Source: Ignavibacteriota bacterium | GTDB taxonomy: Bacteria > Bacteroidota > Ignavibacteria > Tepidaquicellales > Tepidaquicellaceae | DNA length: 64,000 nt | Assembly: GCA_016218085.1 (NCBI GenBank) | Contig: JACREY010000008.1 | Location: 124,001-188,000, forward strand | Reading direction: 5' to 3' | Part shown: positions 28,519 to 37,012 of the stretch, in pieces | Position numbering within the stretch: the first letter of the stretch is position 1 | Layout: every line of letters starts with the position of its first letter | The notes under the pieces: model-generated | What the model saw: only the letters and a program-made list of their open reading frames with translations | Told to the model about the DNA's origin: nothing | Database searches by the model: none | Made by a program: the position numbers and the translations under genes

Positions 28519-30531
28519 TTATTTTAAGTTTTCTAAAACTATTTCAGATATATCCTTTATCTTAATTTCTTCGGATTTTTCCTTTGCTTTTAATCCGTCT
28601 GAAAGCATCGTCATGCAGAAAGGACATGCAGAGCAAACCGTAGATGCTTTTGTGTCAATAGCTTCTTCTGTTCTTTCAATGTTGATTCTTTTTCCTTCTG
28701 TCTCTTCCATGAACATCCTGCCTCCTCCTGCTCCGCAGCAGAATCCTTTGTCCCTGGAGCGTTTCATCTCAACGAGTTCACCCGAAGAAACTTTTCCGAT
28801 TAATGTGCGCGGTGAATCGTAAATATTATTATATCTTCCAAGATAACAGGAATCGTGGTAGGTGAGTTTTTCATTATTGTGTTTCCCTGCGCTTATTTTA
28901 TTATTATCGAAGAGGCTCTGTATGTAATCTGAATGATGAACAACATCCATTTCTATGCCGAACTGCGGATATTCATTTTTAAGAGAATGCAGGCAGTGGG
29001 GACAGGTAGTAACAACTTTTTTAATATTATATCTTTTGAAAGTTTCTGTATTCTGAGTAATGAACTGCTGTGCAAGAAATTCATTCCCGAGTCTTCTGGC
29101 AGTATCACCGTTGCATTTTTCTTCGCTTCCGAGAACACCGAATTTAATACCTGCCTTGCTTAATATTTTTGCAAAAGACTTGGTAACGTTTCTGTATCTT
29201 TTATCAAATGCTCCTGCGCAGCCAACCCAGAATACTATATCGAGATTATCCGCAGAGCCGGCATTAGAAAGCCTGACAAGCGTACTGCCGATTCCTTCTT
29301 TTACGGATTCATCCTGAAACTCTTCAATCCATTCATTTCTGGCTTCTGCCCCGAATGCCCAGGGTGATTCATTATTTTCCAGATTTTTGAAAACAGTATT
29401 CAGCTCGTTAGGGAAAGAAGACTCCATCATGGTAAGATTCCTTCTCATATCAACAATCGAAGTTAGATGGTCTATCATAACGGGACACTCTTCGACGCAG
29501 GCAGCACACGTTGTGCAGGCCCAGAGTTCCTCCTGGGAAATATAATCGTGAACGAGGGATTTTTCAAGAATCGGATCTGATTCGGTTTTCTTGACGACAA
29601 GCGGGCCTTTATCCATCGTGCGTTTTCTTATCTGCGTAATAATCTTTTTCGGATTAAGAAGTTTTCCGGTTGAATTTGCAGGGCATACCTCGGTACAACG
29701 CCCGCATTCGGTGCAGGTGTATCCGTTTAAAAGCTGCTTCCAGGTCAGGTCTTCTATGTCCTTTGCCCCGTACTGCTGAATGCTTTCATCTTCGAAATTA
29801 ATTGGTTTTATAATATTTTTTCTATCTATCCTGAAATTTGACAGGAAAGTATTAGGTACAGATGAAATAACATGAAAATGCTTGGAATAGGGAAGGTAAT
29901 TCATGAATACAAGAATTACTACATTATGCGCCCACCAGAAAAAATGATACATTGTTTCCGAACCCTCGCCATTAATTATGCCTGCAATAAAACGGGTTAT
30001 CGGTCTGGCTCCTCTTGTGGTACCCAGAAATGTTTTCTCAAGGTTCATTCCGATCATGGTAATCATAACAAGAAGAATCATAATTAGTATGAATGTTGCA
30101 TCAGGCCGGGATGATTTATCATTAAGTCTTTCTGGAGTTCCGATGTATCTTCTGACAAGAGAAAATATAACGACAGCAAAAACAAGGTATCCGAAGAAAT
30201 CCTGTGTAACAGTGATTAGGGAATAAAATTTCCCGAGAAAAGCGAAAGAAAAATCAGGGATGAATCCTTCAATAAATCCCTCCAATACAACCAGAAGCAA
30301 AGCGCAGAAACCCCAGAATATTGATACATGAAGAAATCCTGCCAGCCTGCTCCTGAATAACCTTGACTGCAGAAGAGCAATCTGTATTGTATTGACTATT
30401 CTTTTCCCGATATTATTCATCCTGTTTTCATCTTTACCGACTTTAAGGTATAATATAATATTCCGCATCGAGTAAATGAAAAATCCGAATGCTAAAACCA
30501 GAAAAACCGTAAAAATAATTGTATTTATCAC
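28519..30531 (-). CDS. Membrane Fe-S oxidoreductase, HdrD/GlpC-like with NarI-like domain (probable ETF:quinone oxidoreductase)
   Basis: The 670-residue protein joins five or six N-terminal membrane segments (residues 1-225, NarI-gamma-like) to two [4Fe-4S] ferredoxin motifs, CTECGRCTEVCP and CTTCAACVEECP. Two cysteine-rich CCG domains follow, as in HdrB, HdrD and GlpC (FWVGCAGAFDKR, TTCPHCLHSL, HDSCYLGRYNN, GFCCGAGGGRMFM, CPFCMTML). Proteins of this build linked to EtfAB pass electrons from electron-transfer flavoprotein to menaquinone. etfA and etfB lie 3.5-5 kb upstream on the same strand, which supports that role. Alternatives are lactate or glycerol-phosphate dehydrogenase subunits, but no partner for those is visible. 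Confidence 0.85.
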   Translation of the reverse strand: MINTIIFTVFLVLAFGFFIYSMRNIILYLKVGKDENRMNNIGKRIVNTIQIALLQSRLFRSRLAGFLHVSIFWGFCALLLVVLEGFIEGFIPDFSFAFLGKFYSLITVTQDFFGYLVFAVVIFSLVRRYIGTPERLNDKSSRPDATFILIMILLVMITMIGMNLEKTFLGTTRGARPITRFIAGIINGEGSETMYHFFWWAHNVVILVFMNYLPYSKHFHVISSVPNTFLSNFRIDRKNIIKPINFEDESIQQYGAKDIEDLTWKQLLNGYTCTECGRCTEVCPANSTGKLLNPKKIITQIRKRTMDKGPLVVKKTESDPILEKSLVHDYISQEELWACTTCAACVEECPVMIDHLTSIVDMRRNLTMMESSFPNELNTVFKNLENNESPWAFGAEARNEWIEEFQDESVKEGIGSTLVRLSNAGSADNLDIVFWVGCAGAFDKRYRNVTKSFAKILSKAGIKFGVLGSEEKCNGDTARRLGNEFLAQQFITQNTETFKRYNIKKVVTTCPHCLHSLKNEYPQFGIEMDVVHHSDYIQSLFDNNKISAGKHNNEKLTYHDSCYLGRYNNIYDSPRTLIGKVSSGELVEMKRSRDKGFCCGAGGGRMFMEETEGKRINIERTEEAIDTKASTVCSACPFCMTMLSDGLKAKEKSEEIKIKDISEIVLENLK

Positions 30532-30567
30532 TGTATATAATATTTATTTAGATATTCATAGTAATTT

Positions 30568-30987
30568 TTATTCTCCTATAATCTGGACTATAACTCGTCT
30601 TGACCTGCTTTTGTTGTCAAAATCAAGAAGTACTACCTGCTGCCAGGTGCCGAGTGTCAGTTCCCCTTTAAAAACCGGTATCGATAAAGATGTTTTAAAC
30701 AAAGCGGATCTGAGGTGGGCATGGCCGTTTCCGTCTCCCCAGGTATCATCGTGATGATATCGCACAGCAGGGGGAATTAGCTTGTCGAGTAATTTTGGTA
30801 TATCTTTTAAAAGTCCGGGCTCATACTCGATAGTTGTAATCCCTGCAGTTGAACCCACAGAAAACACTGTGCATTGTCCTTCCTTAATTCCCGATTTCAT
30901 AACAGCAGCGGATATTTCTGATGTAATATCCTTAATATCGCAGTTGCCTTTTGTCTTTAGTTGTATTTCCTGAGTAGATATTTTCAA
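30568..30987 (-). CDS. yjbQ: YjbQ-family protein (UPF0047, secondary thiamine-phosphate synthase-like)
   Basis: The 139-residue protein has the complete UPF0047 pattern. The N-terminal CTVFSVGSTAGITTIEYEP comes first, then YHHDDTWGDGNGHAHLRSAL with the clustered His and Asp residues, then GTWQQVVLLDFDNKSRSRRV. Some members have weak thiamine-phosphate synthase activity, but the main role is unsettled. Its ATG overlaps the stop of the upstream DUF4905-like gene by 4 nt. Confidence 0.93.
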   Translation of the reverse strand: MKISTQEIQLKTKGNCDIKDITSEISAAVMKSGIKEGQCTVFSVGSTAGITTIEYEPGLLKDIPKLLDKLIPPAVRYHHDDTWGDGNGHAHLRSALFKTSLSIPVFKGELTLGTWQQVVLLDFDNKSRSRRVIVQIIGE

Positions 30988-31859
30988 ACGGTTGCCTGTG
31001 TTAATTTAATGCAATGAAGCTCTCTCTTTTCTTTAAGATAAAAAAGGTATTCGTCCCTGGTGAAAAAATTGTCCGGAACGCAGTAATTTGTCTTCTTATT
31101 CAGAACATCTCCGAATAAAATATCACCGGAAGCGGAATTGCAAATTGCAAACCTGTTTTCAAAATATTCCTTTACCAGACCGTTTTCCTCACCTGCGAAT
31201 TTAATATAGTAGTTAAAAATAAGCAATGTTCCTTTTTTTATATATTCGATTGAGCCAATATCATGCTTGCTGTAGCATATCCTGTTGAATAATTCCGTTA
31301 ATTCCTCGCTGTCATTTTCCTGCTCGAATAATAATGGATAATTTGAGTTTTCATATATGTAATCTTCGCTGGAATTTCTCAGGTTAAATACTTCAAGATG
31401 CTCATCGGGCTGTAATTCCCTTGAAACTTCACCGGTTCGAATGTCTATCTGGGCAATAAGGTTGCTTTCAAACCCTTTTTTTATACCATAGAGAATGTCT
31501 TCAGTATTGAACAGGAATGAGAATGTTTCGTTTTCCCAGAGTATATTTCCTGTCTTAATATCAAGAGCAATGATGTTTTTCTGATAGGGAAGTTCTGGCT
31601 TCTCAAACCTGCCGAGGAACAAAATTTCTTCTGTTGCCCCTTCTATAGAAACCCAGTAATTTTTTTCTTCGAATGAGAAATTTTTCAGATAAGTTTTCCC
31701 TTGAGTGTAATCAAGAGTGAAAAGTTCCAAAGTCTTTTCCTCAATATTTCTTGTTTCGCCTGCAATGAATTTCCTGCCTCCGAATATGAATCTGAAAATA
31801 TTCTGATTTTGAGTAAAAGACCAAAGGGTTTTTATTTTATTTTTTCCGAAAAGTTTCAA
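30984..31859 (-). CDS. Uncharacterised protein resembling DUF4905
   Basis: The 291-residue protein has no signal peptide or membrane segment. It contains PQQ- or WD-like blade patterns such as ELFTLDYTQGKTYLKNF and NIIALDIKTGNILWENETF. The pairing of a 'LD..TG' element with a Trp, repeated about three times, looks like a small beta-propeller and resembles the DUF4905 family of Bacteroidota. That assignment is from memory of the family and is moderate. It overlaps coaX upstream and yjbQ downstream by 4 nt each, implying translational coupling. Confidence 0.65.
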   Translation of the reverse strand: MKLFGKNKIKTLWSFTQNQNIFRFIFGGRKFIAGETRNIEEKTLELFTLDYTQGKTYLKNFSFEEKNYWVSIEGATEEILFLGRFEKPELPYQKNIIALDIKTGNILWENETFSFLFNTEDILYGIKKGFESNLIAQIDIRTGEVSRELQPDEHLEVFNLRNSSEDYIYENSNYPLLFEQENDSEELTELFNRICYSKHDIGSIEYIKKGTLLIFNYYIKFAGEENGLVKEYFENRFAICNSASGDILFGDVLNKKTNYCVPDNFFTRDEYLFYLKEKRELHCIKLTQATV

Positions 31860-32608
31860 TATTTGGTCTGTTTTTGATTAATAATATAGTTTATTCCTTC
31901 GAGCACGAGGTTCTTATCTTTTTTATCTATCAGTTTTGTCTTTTTAAAAATTATATCCGCCAAGCCACCGGTGCACACTATAAATAAATCCTTATAGTCC
32001 TTTTTCAGTTTTTCTATCACTTTCTCTGTGGTAAAAAGACTCTGATGCATCACACCGGATATGATATTCGCTTCTGTTTTATTTCGGACAAGCCTGCCTG
32101 ATGATTTAAGCCCTGCCACCGGCAGGTTCGCGTGTGAATTTAATGCGCTTAAAGAAGTAATAATGCCCGGTGTAATCAATCCGCCGAGGTATACAAGATT
32201 GATTATTAAGTTATATGTTGTTGCAGTTCCGAAGTCTATAACAAGGATATTTTTTCTGGGTCTGTATTTAACCGCTGCGGCAACTGCTGAACAAATCCTG
32301 TCGGTTCCGAGCGATTTTTCATAAATTATTTTTATCGGAAGGCTTTTTGAAAATTTTATTATCTCCGGCTTTATAGAATATCTCAGCTTGCAGATGTAAT
32401 CGACTAATTTGTGGTTATTTTTATTCAGACAGGATACACCTATTCTGCCCACTTCCTTCTTTTTGTAAGTAAGAGACTTCTTGAAATCATTCAGAAAATT
32501 TTCATCCGAGTAAGAAAACCGCTTAACACTGTATACGCTCCTGCCTTTGCTTAGGGCTGTCTTGATTCCGGAATTACCTATGTCTATTAAAAGATTATTC
32601 ATTTGCAT
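31856..32608 (-). CDS. coaX: Type III pantothenate kinase
   Basis: CoaX performs the first step of coenzyme A synthesis, phosphorylating pantothenate. The 250-residue protein has the ASKHA-type phosphate loops LLIDIGNSGIKTAL, the pantothenate-site motif LGTDRICSAVAA, IDFGTATTYNLI, and YLGGLITPGIITSLSALN. It lies first in a coupled coaX-DUF4905-yjbQ set and is separated from the upstream small porin-like gene by a strong terminator. Confidence 0.94.
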   Translation of the reverse strand: MQMNNLLIDIGNSGIKTALSKGRSVYSVKRFSYSDENFLNDFKKSLTYKKKEVGRIGVSCLNKNNHKLVDYICKLRYSIKPEIIKFSKSLPIKIIYEKSLGTDRICSAVAAAVKYRPRKNILVIDFGTATTYNLIINLVYLGGLITPGIITSLSALNSHANLPVAGLKSSGRLVRNKTEANIISGVMHQSLFTTEKVIEKLKKDYKDLFIVCTGGLADIIFKKTKLIDKKDKNLVLEGINYIINQKQTKY

Positions 32609-32621
32609 TCAGACAAAAAAA

Positions 32622-32650
32622 AAGCGTAAAAGAAATAATCTTTTACGCTT
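32622..32650 (-). terminator. Rho-independent terminator of the small outer-membrane protein gene
   Basis: An 11-bp perfect stem (32622-32632 with 32640-32650, AAGCGTAAAAG) has a 7-nt loop. On the minus strand it is followed by a T-run (complement of 32615-32621). It starts 21 nt after the stop of the gene at 32671 and ends before the coaX start, so coaX needs its own promoter or readthrough. Confidence 0.85.
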
Positions 32651-32670
32651 AAAAATATACTAAATATAAA

Positions 32671-33225
32671 TTACAAACTAAATTTAATTCCGCCGCAAAG
32701 AACAATTCCTTTGATATTCGGGTCGCCAACAATAATTTTATACTTTGCGTCAATGAAAATCGAATAATTTGCTCCGGCACCGACAAAATCAAGTCCGCCG
32801 CCTAAATCAAGACCGAGTTTTGTTTCGTTTTTATTTGTAACTTTATCATCAAGGAAATTGATTCCTATACCACCGTCAACATATGGTTCAATACTACCGG
32901 CTCTGAATCTCATCCTTGCTATGCCGGCCATTTCGAAGTTATTCATTTTGTCCAGCTTCCAGTAATTAGCCTGCGGGACCATCGAGAAACTTTCTGTTCT
33001 TATTTCCGCAAACATGCCGACTGCCAGTCCTGAATTGCCTTCGAATTTCGCAAATCCGCCCTGAATACCGAGTGAAACGGTCGGTGTGAAACTGTTCAGC
33101 TTAACTAATGTATTAAACCTGTCTAAATTCTGTAACGATTGGAGAGGTTGGTTCTTAACTTGCGCATACATCGTGGTGAAAGCCAGTATGAACAAGACGG
33201 TTAAACCTAATTTTATCTTTTTCAT
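32671..33225 (-). CDS. Small outer-membrane beta-barrel protein
   Basis: The 184-residue protein has a clear signal peptide (MKKIKLGLTVLFILAFTTMYAQ). The remainder has alternating strands rich in Gly and aromatic residues, for example VSLGIQGGFAKFEGNSGLAV and GLDLGGGLDFVGAGANYSIF, ending in GIVLCGGIKFSL. It resembles OmpA/OmpX-like barrels of Bacteroidota. No binding partner can be inferred. A terminator follows it. Confidence 0.7.
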   Translation of the reverse strand: MKKIKLGLTVLFILAFTTMYAQVKNQPLQSLQNLDRFNTLVKLNSFTPTVSLGIQGGFAKFEGNSGLAVGMFAEIRTESFSMVPQANYWKLDKMNNFEMAGIARMRFRAGSIEPYVDGGIGINFLDDKVTNKNETKLGLDLGGGLDFVGAGANYSIFIDAKYKIIVGDPNIKGIVLCGGIKFSL

Positions 33226-33249
33226 TTTAAAATATAAATTAATAAAAAA

Positions 33250-33879
33250 TTAATTTAAATTGGAAATCTCTAACTTCTTTATCTCGTCCCTTATCTGGGC
33301 GGCTTTTTCGTAATCTTCATTTGTTACTGCCGCATCAAGTTCGGATTTAAGTTTTTCTATCTTCGATTCGACTGATTCCGTTTCTTCTTTCTGCTCTGTC
33401 TTGTGTCCTCCGATGTTTAGAGCACCGAGATTGTCAGTACCGGATTCTTCTTCCTTATCAGGCTCAGGAATAAATCCTATTTCTTCCATTATATTTGATG
33501 CAACTAAAATAGGCGCTCCGAATTTAAGTGCAATCGCAATCGCATCCGAAGGTCTGGCATCTATATCATCGATGGCAGGTATGTCGAATCTTATTTTTGC
33601 AAAGAATGTTGAATCTTTCAATTCGTATATTATTATACTGTCAACATTGTATCCCAGAGCTTCGATAATATTCTTTAATAAATCGTGTGTTAACGGACGG
33701 GGAGGTTTTATGCCTTCAAGCTCAAGGGCAATAGCCTGAGCTTCAAACTGCCCGATTATAATAGGCAGTCTTTTCTCTCCGCCGATTTCTTTTAAAATTA
33801 TTGCATATCCGCCCCCGCTGACTGTCGAGGAAAGCGACAATCCGAATATATCCACCTGTATTAAATCTTTGTCTTCCAT
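33250..33879 (-). CDS. Bifunctional nuclease family protein (DUF151) with C-terminal UvrB/UvrC motif
   Basis: The 209-residue protein has a DUF151 domain (residues 1-135: YAIILKEIGGEKRLPIIIGQ, RPLTHDLLKNIIEALGY, DARPSDAIAIALKFGAPI). An acidic linker follows, then a UvrB/UvrC interaction motif (KLKSELDAAVTNEDYEKAAQ, with RDEIKKLE). DUF151 proteins have reported nuclease activity in some lineages. The UVR tail suggests a link to DNA or protein quality-control partners. It lies between the small porin-like gene and etfA. Confidence 0.92.
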   Translation of the reverse strand: MEDKDLIQVDIFGLSLSSTVSGGGYAIILKEIGGEKRLPIIIGQFEAQAIALELEGIKPPRPLTHDLLKNIIEALGYNVDSIIIYELKDSTFFAKIRFDIPAIDDIDARPSDAIAIALKFGAPILVASNIMEEIGFIPEPDKEEESGTDNLGALNIGGHKTEQKEETESVESKIEKLKSELDAAVTNEDYEKAAQIRDEIKKLEISNLN

Positions 33880-33983
33880 TTTCTTGTAATTTTGTCCTTC
33901 TATATTTTATACACTCTTAAATAGTATAAAGTTTCAATCTATATAAAAATATGATAATTATAATAAAGATTAAAGGTAAATAT

Positions 33984-34982
33984 TTAAGTCAGTTTATTAA
34001 ATTCTTCTGTCAAAACAGGTAAAACCTCAAAAACATCACCAATTATGCCGTAATCTGCCACCTGGAAAATCGGTGCATCCTTATCCTTATTTATTGCAAC
34101 TATGCATTTTGATGATGACATACCTGCTAAATGCTGTATTGCACCGCTGATTCCGCATGCAATGTATAAACTTGGGGATACGGTTTTACCTGTTTGTCCG
34201 ACCTGCTCGCCGTGTGGTCTCCAACCTGCATCTACTACAGCCCTAGATGCACCTGTTGCTGCACCTATTGAAGCGGCTAAGTTTTCGATTAAGTTAAAAT
34301 GTTCGGGACCTCTCATACCCCTTCCGCCTGAAACAATCCTGTCCGCTTCCGCTACGTCGAGTTTTTCCGAAGTAATCACGACGTCTTTAACCACTGTTTT
34401 GAAATCTGCTGCTGTAATATTGAGTGATGATAAATCAAGATTCTCAATTTCAACTGCACCGTCTGATTTTTCTGCCTTAAATACATTCGGTCTGAGTGTA
34501 AGAAGCACTTTATCCGAATTAAATTTAATTTCGGAATATGCTTTGCCTGCATATACGGGCTTGGTTACCGAAATTTTTCCGTCTGAAATTTTTATATCAA
34601 CCACGTCCGGACAGAAAGCTGTATCAGTTTTCATTGCAACCGAAGGCGCAATCTCTTTACCAAAAGAAGTTGCTGACATAATTATTATGCTGTATCCCGA
34701 ATTTGCAACTTCGCCGATAACTTTTGCAATTGCCGTGTGTGAATATTTTATCGGGCTACCGGCAAGAGCATTAAGCCCGTTTGCATCCACAACTTTTACT
34801 TTTTTAGCTCCATAAGCGCTTAGTCCGTTGATTTCGGGATTACCCTGATTGGTAACTGTAAGTACATCGAATTCGCATCCAAGTGCTGATGCAAGTTTCT
34901 TTGCTTCAGAAATCACCTCGAAGGCCGAATTCTTGAATTTATTATCCTTTGATTCTATATATGCTAAAATTTTATTTGTCAT
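33984..34982 (-). CDS. etfA: Electron transfer flavoprotein, alpha subunit
   Basis: EtfA binds FAD and, with EtfB, accepts electrons from acyl-CoA dehydrogenases. The 332-residue protein has the C-terminal FAD-binding signature SGGRGMRGPEHFNLIENLA, then SRAVVDAGWRPHGEQVGQTG and YIACGISGAIQHLAGM, typical of the family. An N-terminal adenine-nucleotide-type fold precedes it. It is the second gene after etfB, 114 nt downstream, the gap being filled by tandem repeats. Confidence 0.96.
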   Translation of the reverse strand: MTNKILAYIESKDNKFKNSAFEVISEAKKLASALGCEFDVLTVTNQGNPEINGLSAYGAKKVKVVDANGLNALAGSPIKYSHTAIAKVIGEVANSGYSIIIMSATSFGKEIAPSVAMKTDTAFCPDVVDIKISDGKISVTKPVYAGKAYSEIKFNSDKVLLTLRPNVFKAEKSDGAVEIENLDLSSLNITAADFKTVVKDVVITSEKLDVAEADRIVSGGRGMRGPEHFNLIENLAASIGAATGASRAVVDAGWRPHGEQVGQTGKTVSPSLYIACGISGAIQHLAGMSSSKCIVAINKDKDAPIFQVADYGIIGDVFEVLPVLTEEFNKLT

Positions 34983-35022
34983 TTTATTTTTATTTCCGGT
35001 TTAAAATTTTTATTAAACTTAA

Positions 35023-35099
35023 TTGCTCTTTCACTTTTGCTCTTTCGCTTTTGCTCTTACTTTATAAACTTTATAACTTTATAAACTTTATAAACTTTA
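35023..35099. repeat. Two adjoining tandem repeat arrays in the etfB-etfA spacer
   Basis: 35023-35060 holds about 2.7 copies of a 14-nt unit (TTGCTCTTTCACTT, with one A/G change). 35061-35099 holds about four copies of a 9-nt unit (TTTATAAAC, one copy a base short). The second array runs into the etfB stop codon. There is no hairpin with a T-run, so the repeats do not look like a terminator. Confidence 0.8.
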
Positions 35100-35843
35100 A
35101 ACCACTTTAGCTTCTTCGCGCAGCAGTTTCACCAGTTCAGGCACGCTTGCCGCTCCGCCGTCAAGAATTTTTCCTTTTGACTTTGCCGCAGGAAGTTTCA
35201 TTTCAGTCACTTCGAGCTTATTGCCTGTGTATGAGGGAGCTTTTTCCGTTATCGGTTTTGATTTCGAAGCCATAATAGCTTTAAGGTTCGGGTATCTGGG
35301 ATTATTAATTCCTTTTTGTGTTCCGATAATCAGAGGCAGATTAGCTTCGATAATTTCCTTGCCACCTTCAACTTCTCTTTCTATCACTGCGGCAGTGCCG
35401 TTGATATCAAGCTTGGTAACGATATTCACTGCGGGCATATTCAGGAGTTCGCCCACCATTGCGGGAATCTGCGAGCCGTCAAAATCAATTGACTGCTTTC
35501 CGAAGAGAACTATATCCGGTTTAATTTCTTTTATTGCATCCGAAAGGTTTTTTGCCACAGTGTAAGAATCGAATTCTCCGTCTGCTTTTATCAGAACGCC
35601 TGCATCTGCTCCCATCTGGAATGCCTTCTTGATTGCCTCTTTATACTTATCATTTCCGAAAGAAATAGCGGTAACGTCACCACCGTTTTTTTCTTTCAGC
35701 CGGACTGCTTCTTCAACTGCGTATTCATCATACGGATTAATCACAAAGCTGACGCCTGTTTCATCTATAGTTTTATTCGTACCCGATATTTTAATTTTAG
35801 TAGTGGTATCCGGCACCAGTGAAACACAAACTACAATTTTCAT
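35097..35843 (-). CDS. etfB: Electron transfer flavoprotein, beta subunit
   Basis: EtfB is the AMP-binding, partner-docking half of the electron transfer flavoprotein. The 248-residue protein shows INPYDEYAVEEAVRLKEKNG, VTAISFGNDKYKEAIKKAFQ, PDIVLFGKQSIDFDGSQIP and NLPLIIGTQKGINNPRYPNL, the ordered motifs of the family. It heads the etfB-etfA pair. The membrane Fe-S oxidoreductase at 28519-30531 is the likely electron acceptor. Confidence 0.95.
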   Translation of the reverse strand: MKIVVCVSLVPDTTTKIKISGTNKTIDETGVSFVINPYDEYAVEEAVRLKEKNGGDVTAISFGNDKYKEAIKKAFQMGADAGVLIKADGEFDSYTVAKNLSDAIKEIKPDIVLFGKQSIDFDGSQIPAMVGELLNMPAVNIVTKLDINGTAAVIEREVEGGKEIIEANLPLIIGTQKGINNPRYPNLKAIMASKSKPITEKAPSYTGNKLEVTEMKLPAAKSKGKILDGGAASVPELVKLLREEAKVV

Positions 35844-35994
35844 CTTTTATTATATTTGATTTTATTTTGCAATTACAAGTTTAACAATAAATTAAATATA
35901 AAAATTCAAAAAACATAATGCAATATTATTATTAAATAAAATAACATTTATTTGTAAATAATGTTTTGAATAAAATTGTGTCTTTTACATTACA

Positions 35995-36023
35995 TTGAAA
36001 AATACAAATTTATTGCGTATATT
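35995..36023 (+). promoter_or_regulatory. Sigma-70-like promoter of the initiator tRNA
   Basis: TTGAAA at 35995-36000 and TATATT at 36018-36023 are separated by exactly 17 nt, and the tRNA begins 10 nt after the -10 box. This matches the general sigma-70 pattern better than the TTTG/TAnnTTTG consensus of Bacteroidota. Because the region is A+T-rich, chance similarity is possible. Confidence 0.4.
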
Positions 36024-36032
36024 ATAAAACAT

Positions 36033-36105
<73 letters not shown>

Positions 36106-36117
36106 CAAATTATAGGT

Positions 36118-36152
36118 AACCCCAAAGCAATTTTTTGTTTTGGGGTTTTTTT
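36118..36152 (+). terminator. Rho-independent terminator after the tRNA
   Basis: AACCCCAAA (36118-36126) pairs with TTTGGGGTT (36139-36147) around a 12-nt T-rich loop. The T-run continues to 36152. It ends 14 nt before the start codon of the amidase gene, which therefore must be transcribed from a start at or beyond the hairpin, or by readthrough. Confidence 0.85.
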
Positions 36153-36166
36153 GTAATTTCACCCTG

Positions 36167-36976
36167 ATGAGAAAAACAACCGCTTACATAATTGCTGTAT
36201 TTGTATTAACCTGTCTGATTTTACTGCCATATCCCAATCCCGGAAAGGGGAATCCTTATAAGCAGGGTAAGAAGCTGGAGACTATAATTCTGGATGCAGG
36301 GCACGGCGGCAAAGACCCCGGCACGATAGGCATTTCTGGAGTTTATGAAAAAAATATTGTCCTGCCTATTACACTTAAAACAAGAGATTTTCTATTAAAG
36401 GATTACAATGATATGAAAGTAATCCTGACCCGCGACAGGGATGAATTCATAGAACTGAAGAACAGGGGAAAGATAGCAAATAATAATAACGGCGACCTGT
36501 TTGTCAGCATTCACTGCAATGCCAGAAAATCGGAAGAAGTTGATAAGAACGGATTCGAAATTTATATTATGGACCTAGGCAGACTGAATGAGGCAATGAA
36601 TATTACTTATGCAGAAAACAATTTCCTGAATTTCGAAAAAAAGGATTCAATCACATTCAGACAGAGCGTGGATTACCTTGTCACTTCACTTGCACAAAAT
36701 TCATTTCTGAAAAACAGCGAGCGGATGGCAAACATATTGCAGCAGCAGATGGGGCTCGATACAAAGCTGGAAAGCAGGGGAATATATCAGGCGGGGTTTT
36801 ATGTTCTGATTGGTGCCTCGATGCCGACTATGCTGGTCGAAACCGGATACCTGTCAAATAAAAACGATGAAGAATACCTCAACTCTCAAAAAGGACAGGG
36901 CGATATCGCAAAAGCAATTTATAAGGCAATAAGGCTGTATAAGTTCGATTATGATTATGAGAACTTAGCAAAGTAA
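36167..36976 (+). CDS. N-acetylmuramoyl-L-alanine amidase (Amidase_3)
   Basis: This amidase splits the stem peptide from glycan during cell separation or wall turnover. The 269-residue product has an N-terminal membrane or signal segment (TTAYIIAVFVLTCLILLPY). Zinc-site motifs follow in order: ILDAGHGGKDPGTIG (His), YEKNIVL (Glu), LFVSIHCNA (His) and MLVETGYLSNKND (catalytic Glu). I start at ATG 36167 because an earlier in-frame TTG lies inside the tRNA terminator. The gene converges on rlpA, which also acts on peptidoglycan. Confidence 0.94.
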   Translation: MRKTTAYIIAVFVLTCLILLPYPNPGKGNPYKQGKKLETIILDAGHGGKDPGTIGISGVYEKNIVLPITLKTRDFLLKDYNDMKVILTRDRDEFIELKNRGKIANNNNGDLFVSIHCNARKSEEVDKNGFEIYIMDLGRLNEAMNITYAENNFLNFEKKDSITFRQSVDYLVTSLAQNSFLKNSERMANILQQQMGLDTKLESRGIYQAGFYVLIGASMPTMLVETGYLSNKNDEEYLNSQKGQGDIAKAIYKAIRLYKFDYDYENLAK

Positions 36977-36983
36977 ATAAAAA

Positions 36984-37008
36984 AAGGCTGTCTTTTAGGG
37001 ACAGCCTT
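36984..37008 (-). terminator. Rho-independent terminator of rlpA
   Basis: AAGGCTGTC (36984-36992) and GACAGCCTT (37000-37008) form a 9-bp perfect stem with a 7-nt loop, 4 nt beyond the rlpA stop. On the minus strand a T-run follows (complement of 36978-36983). There is no good T-run for the plus direction, although the amidase stop is only 7 nt away. Confidence 0.88.
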
Positions 37009-37012
37009 AAAT

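Noticed and set aside
34102-34815. Long 237-codon frame opposite etfA
   Set aside because: It is a mirror of the strongly conserved etfA coding sequence and its product is Ser/Ala/Pro-rich without a family match.
36140-36166. Upstream TTG start for the amidase gene
   Set aside because: It lies within the 3' arm and T-run of the tRNA terminator; the ATG at 36167 starts right before the signal segment.
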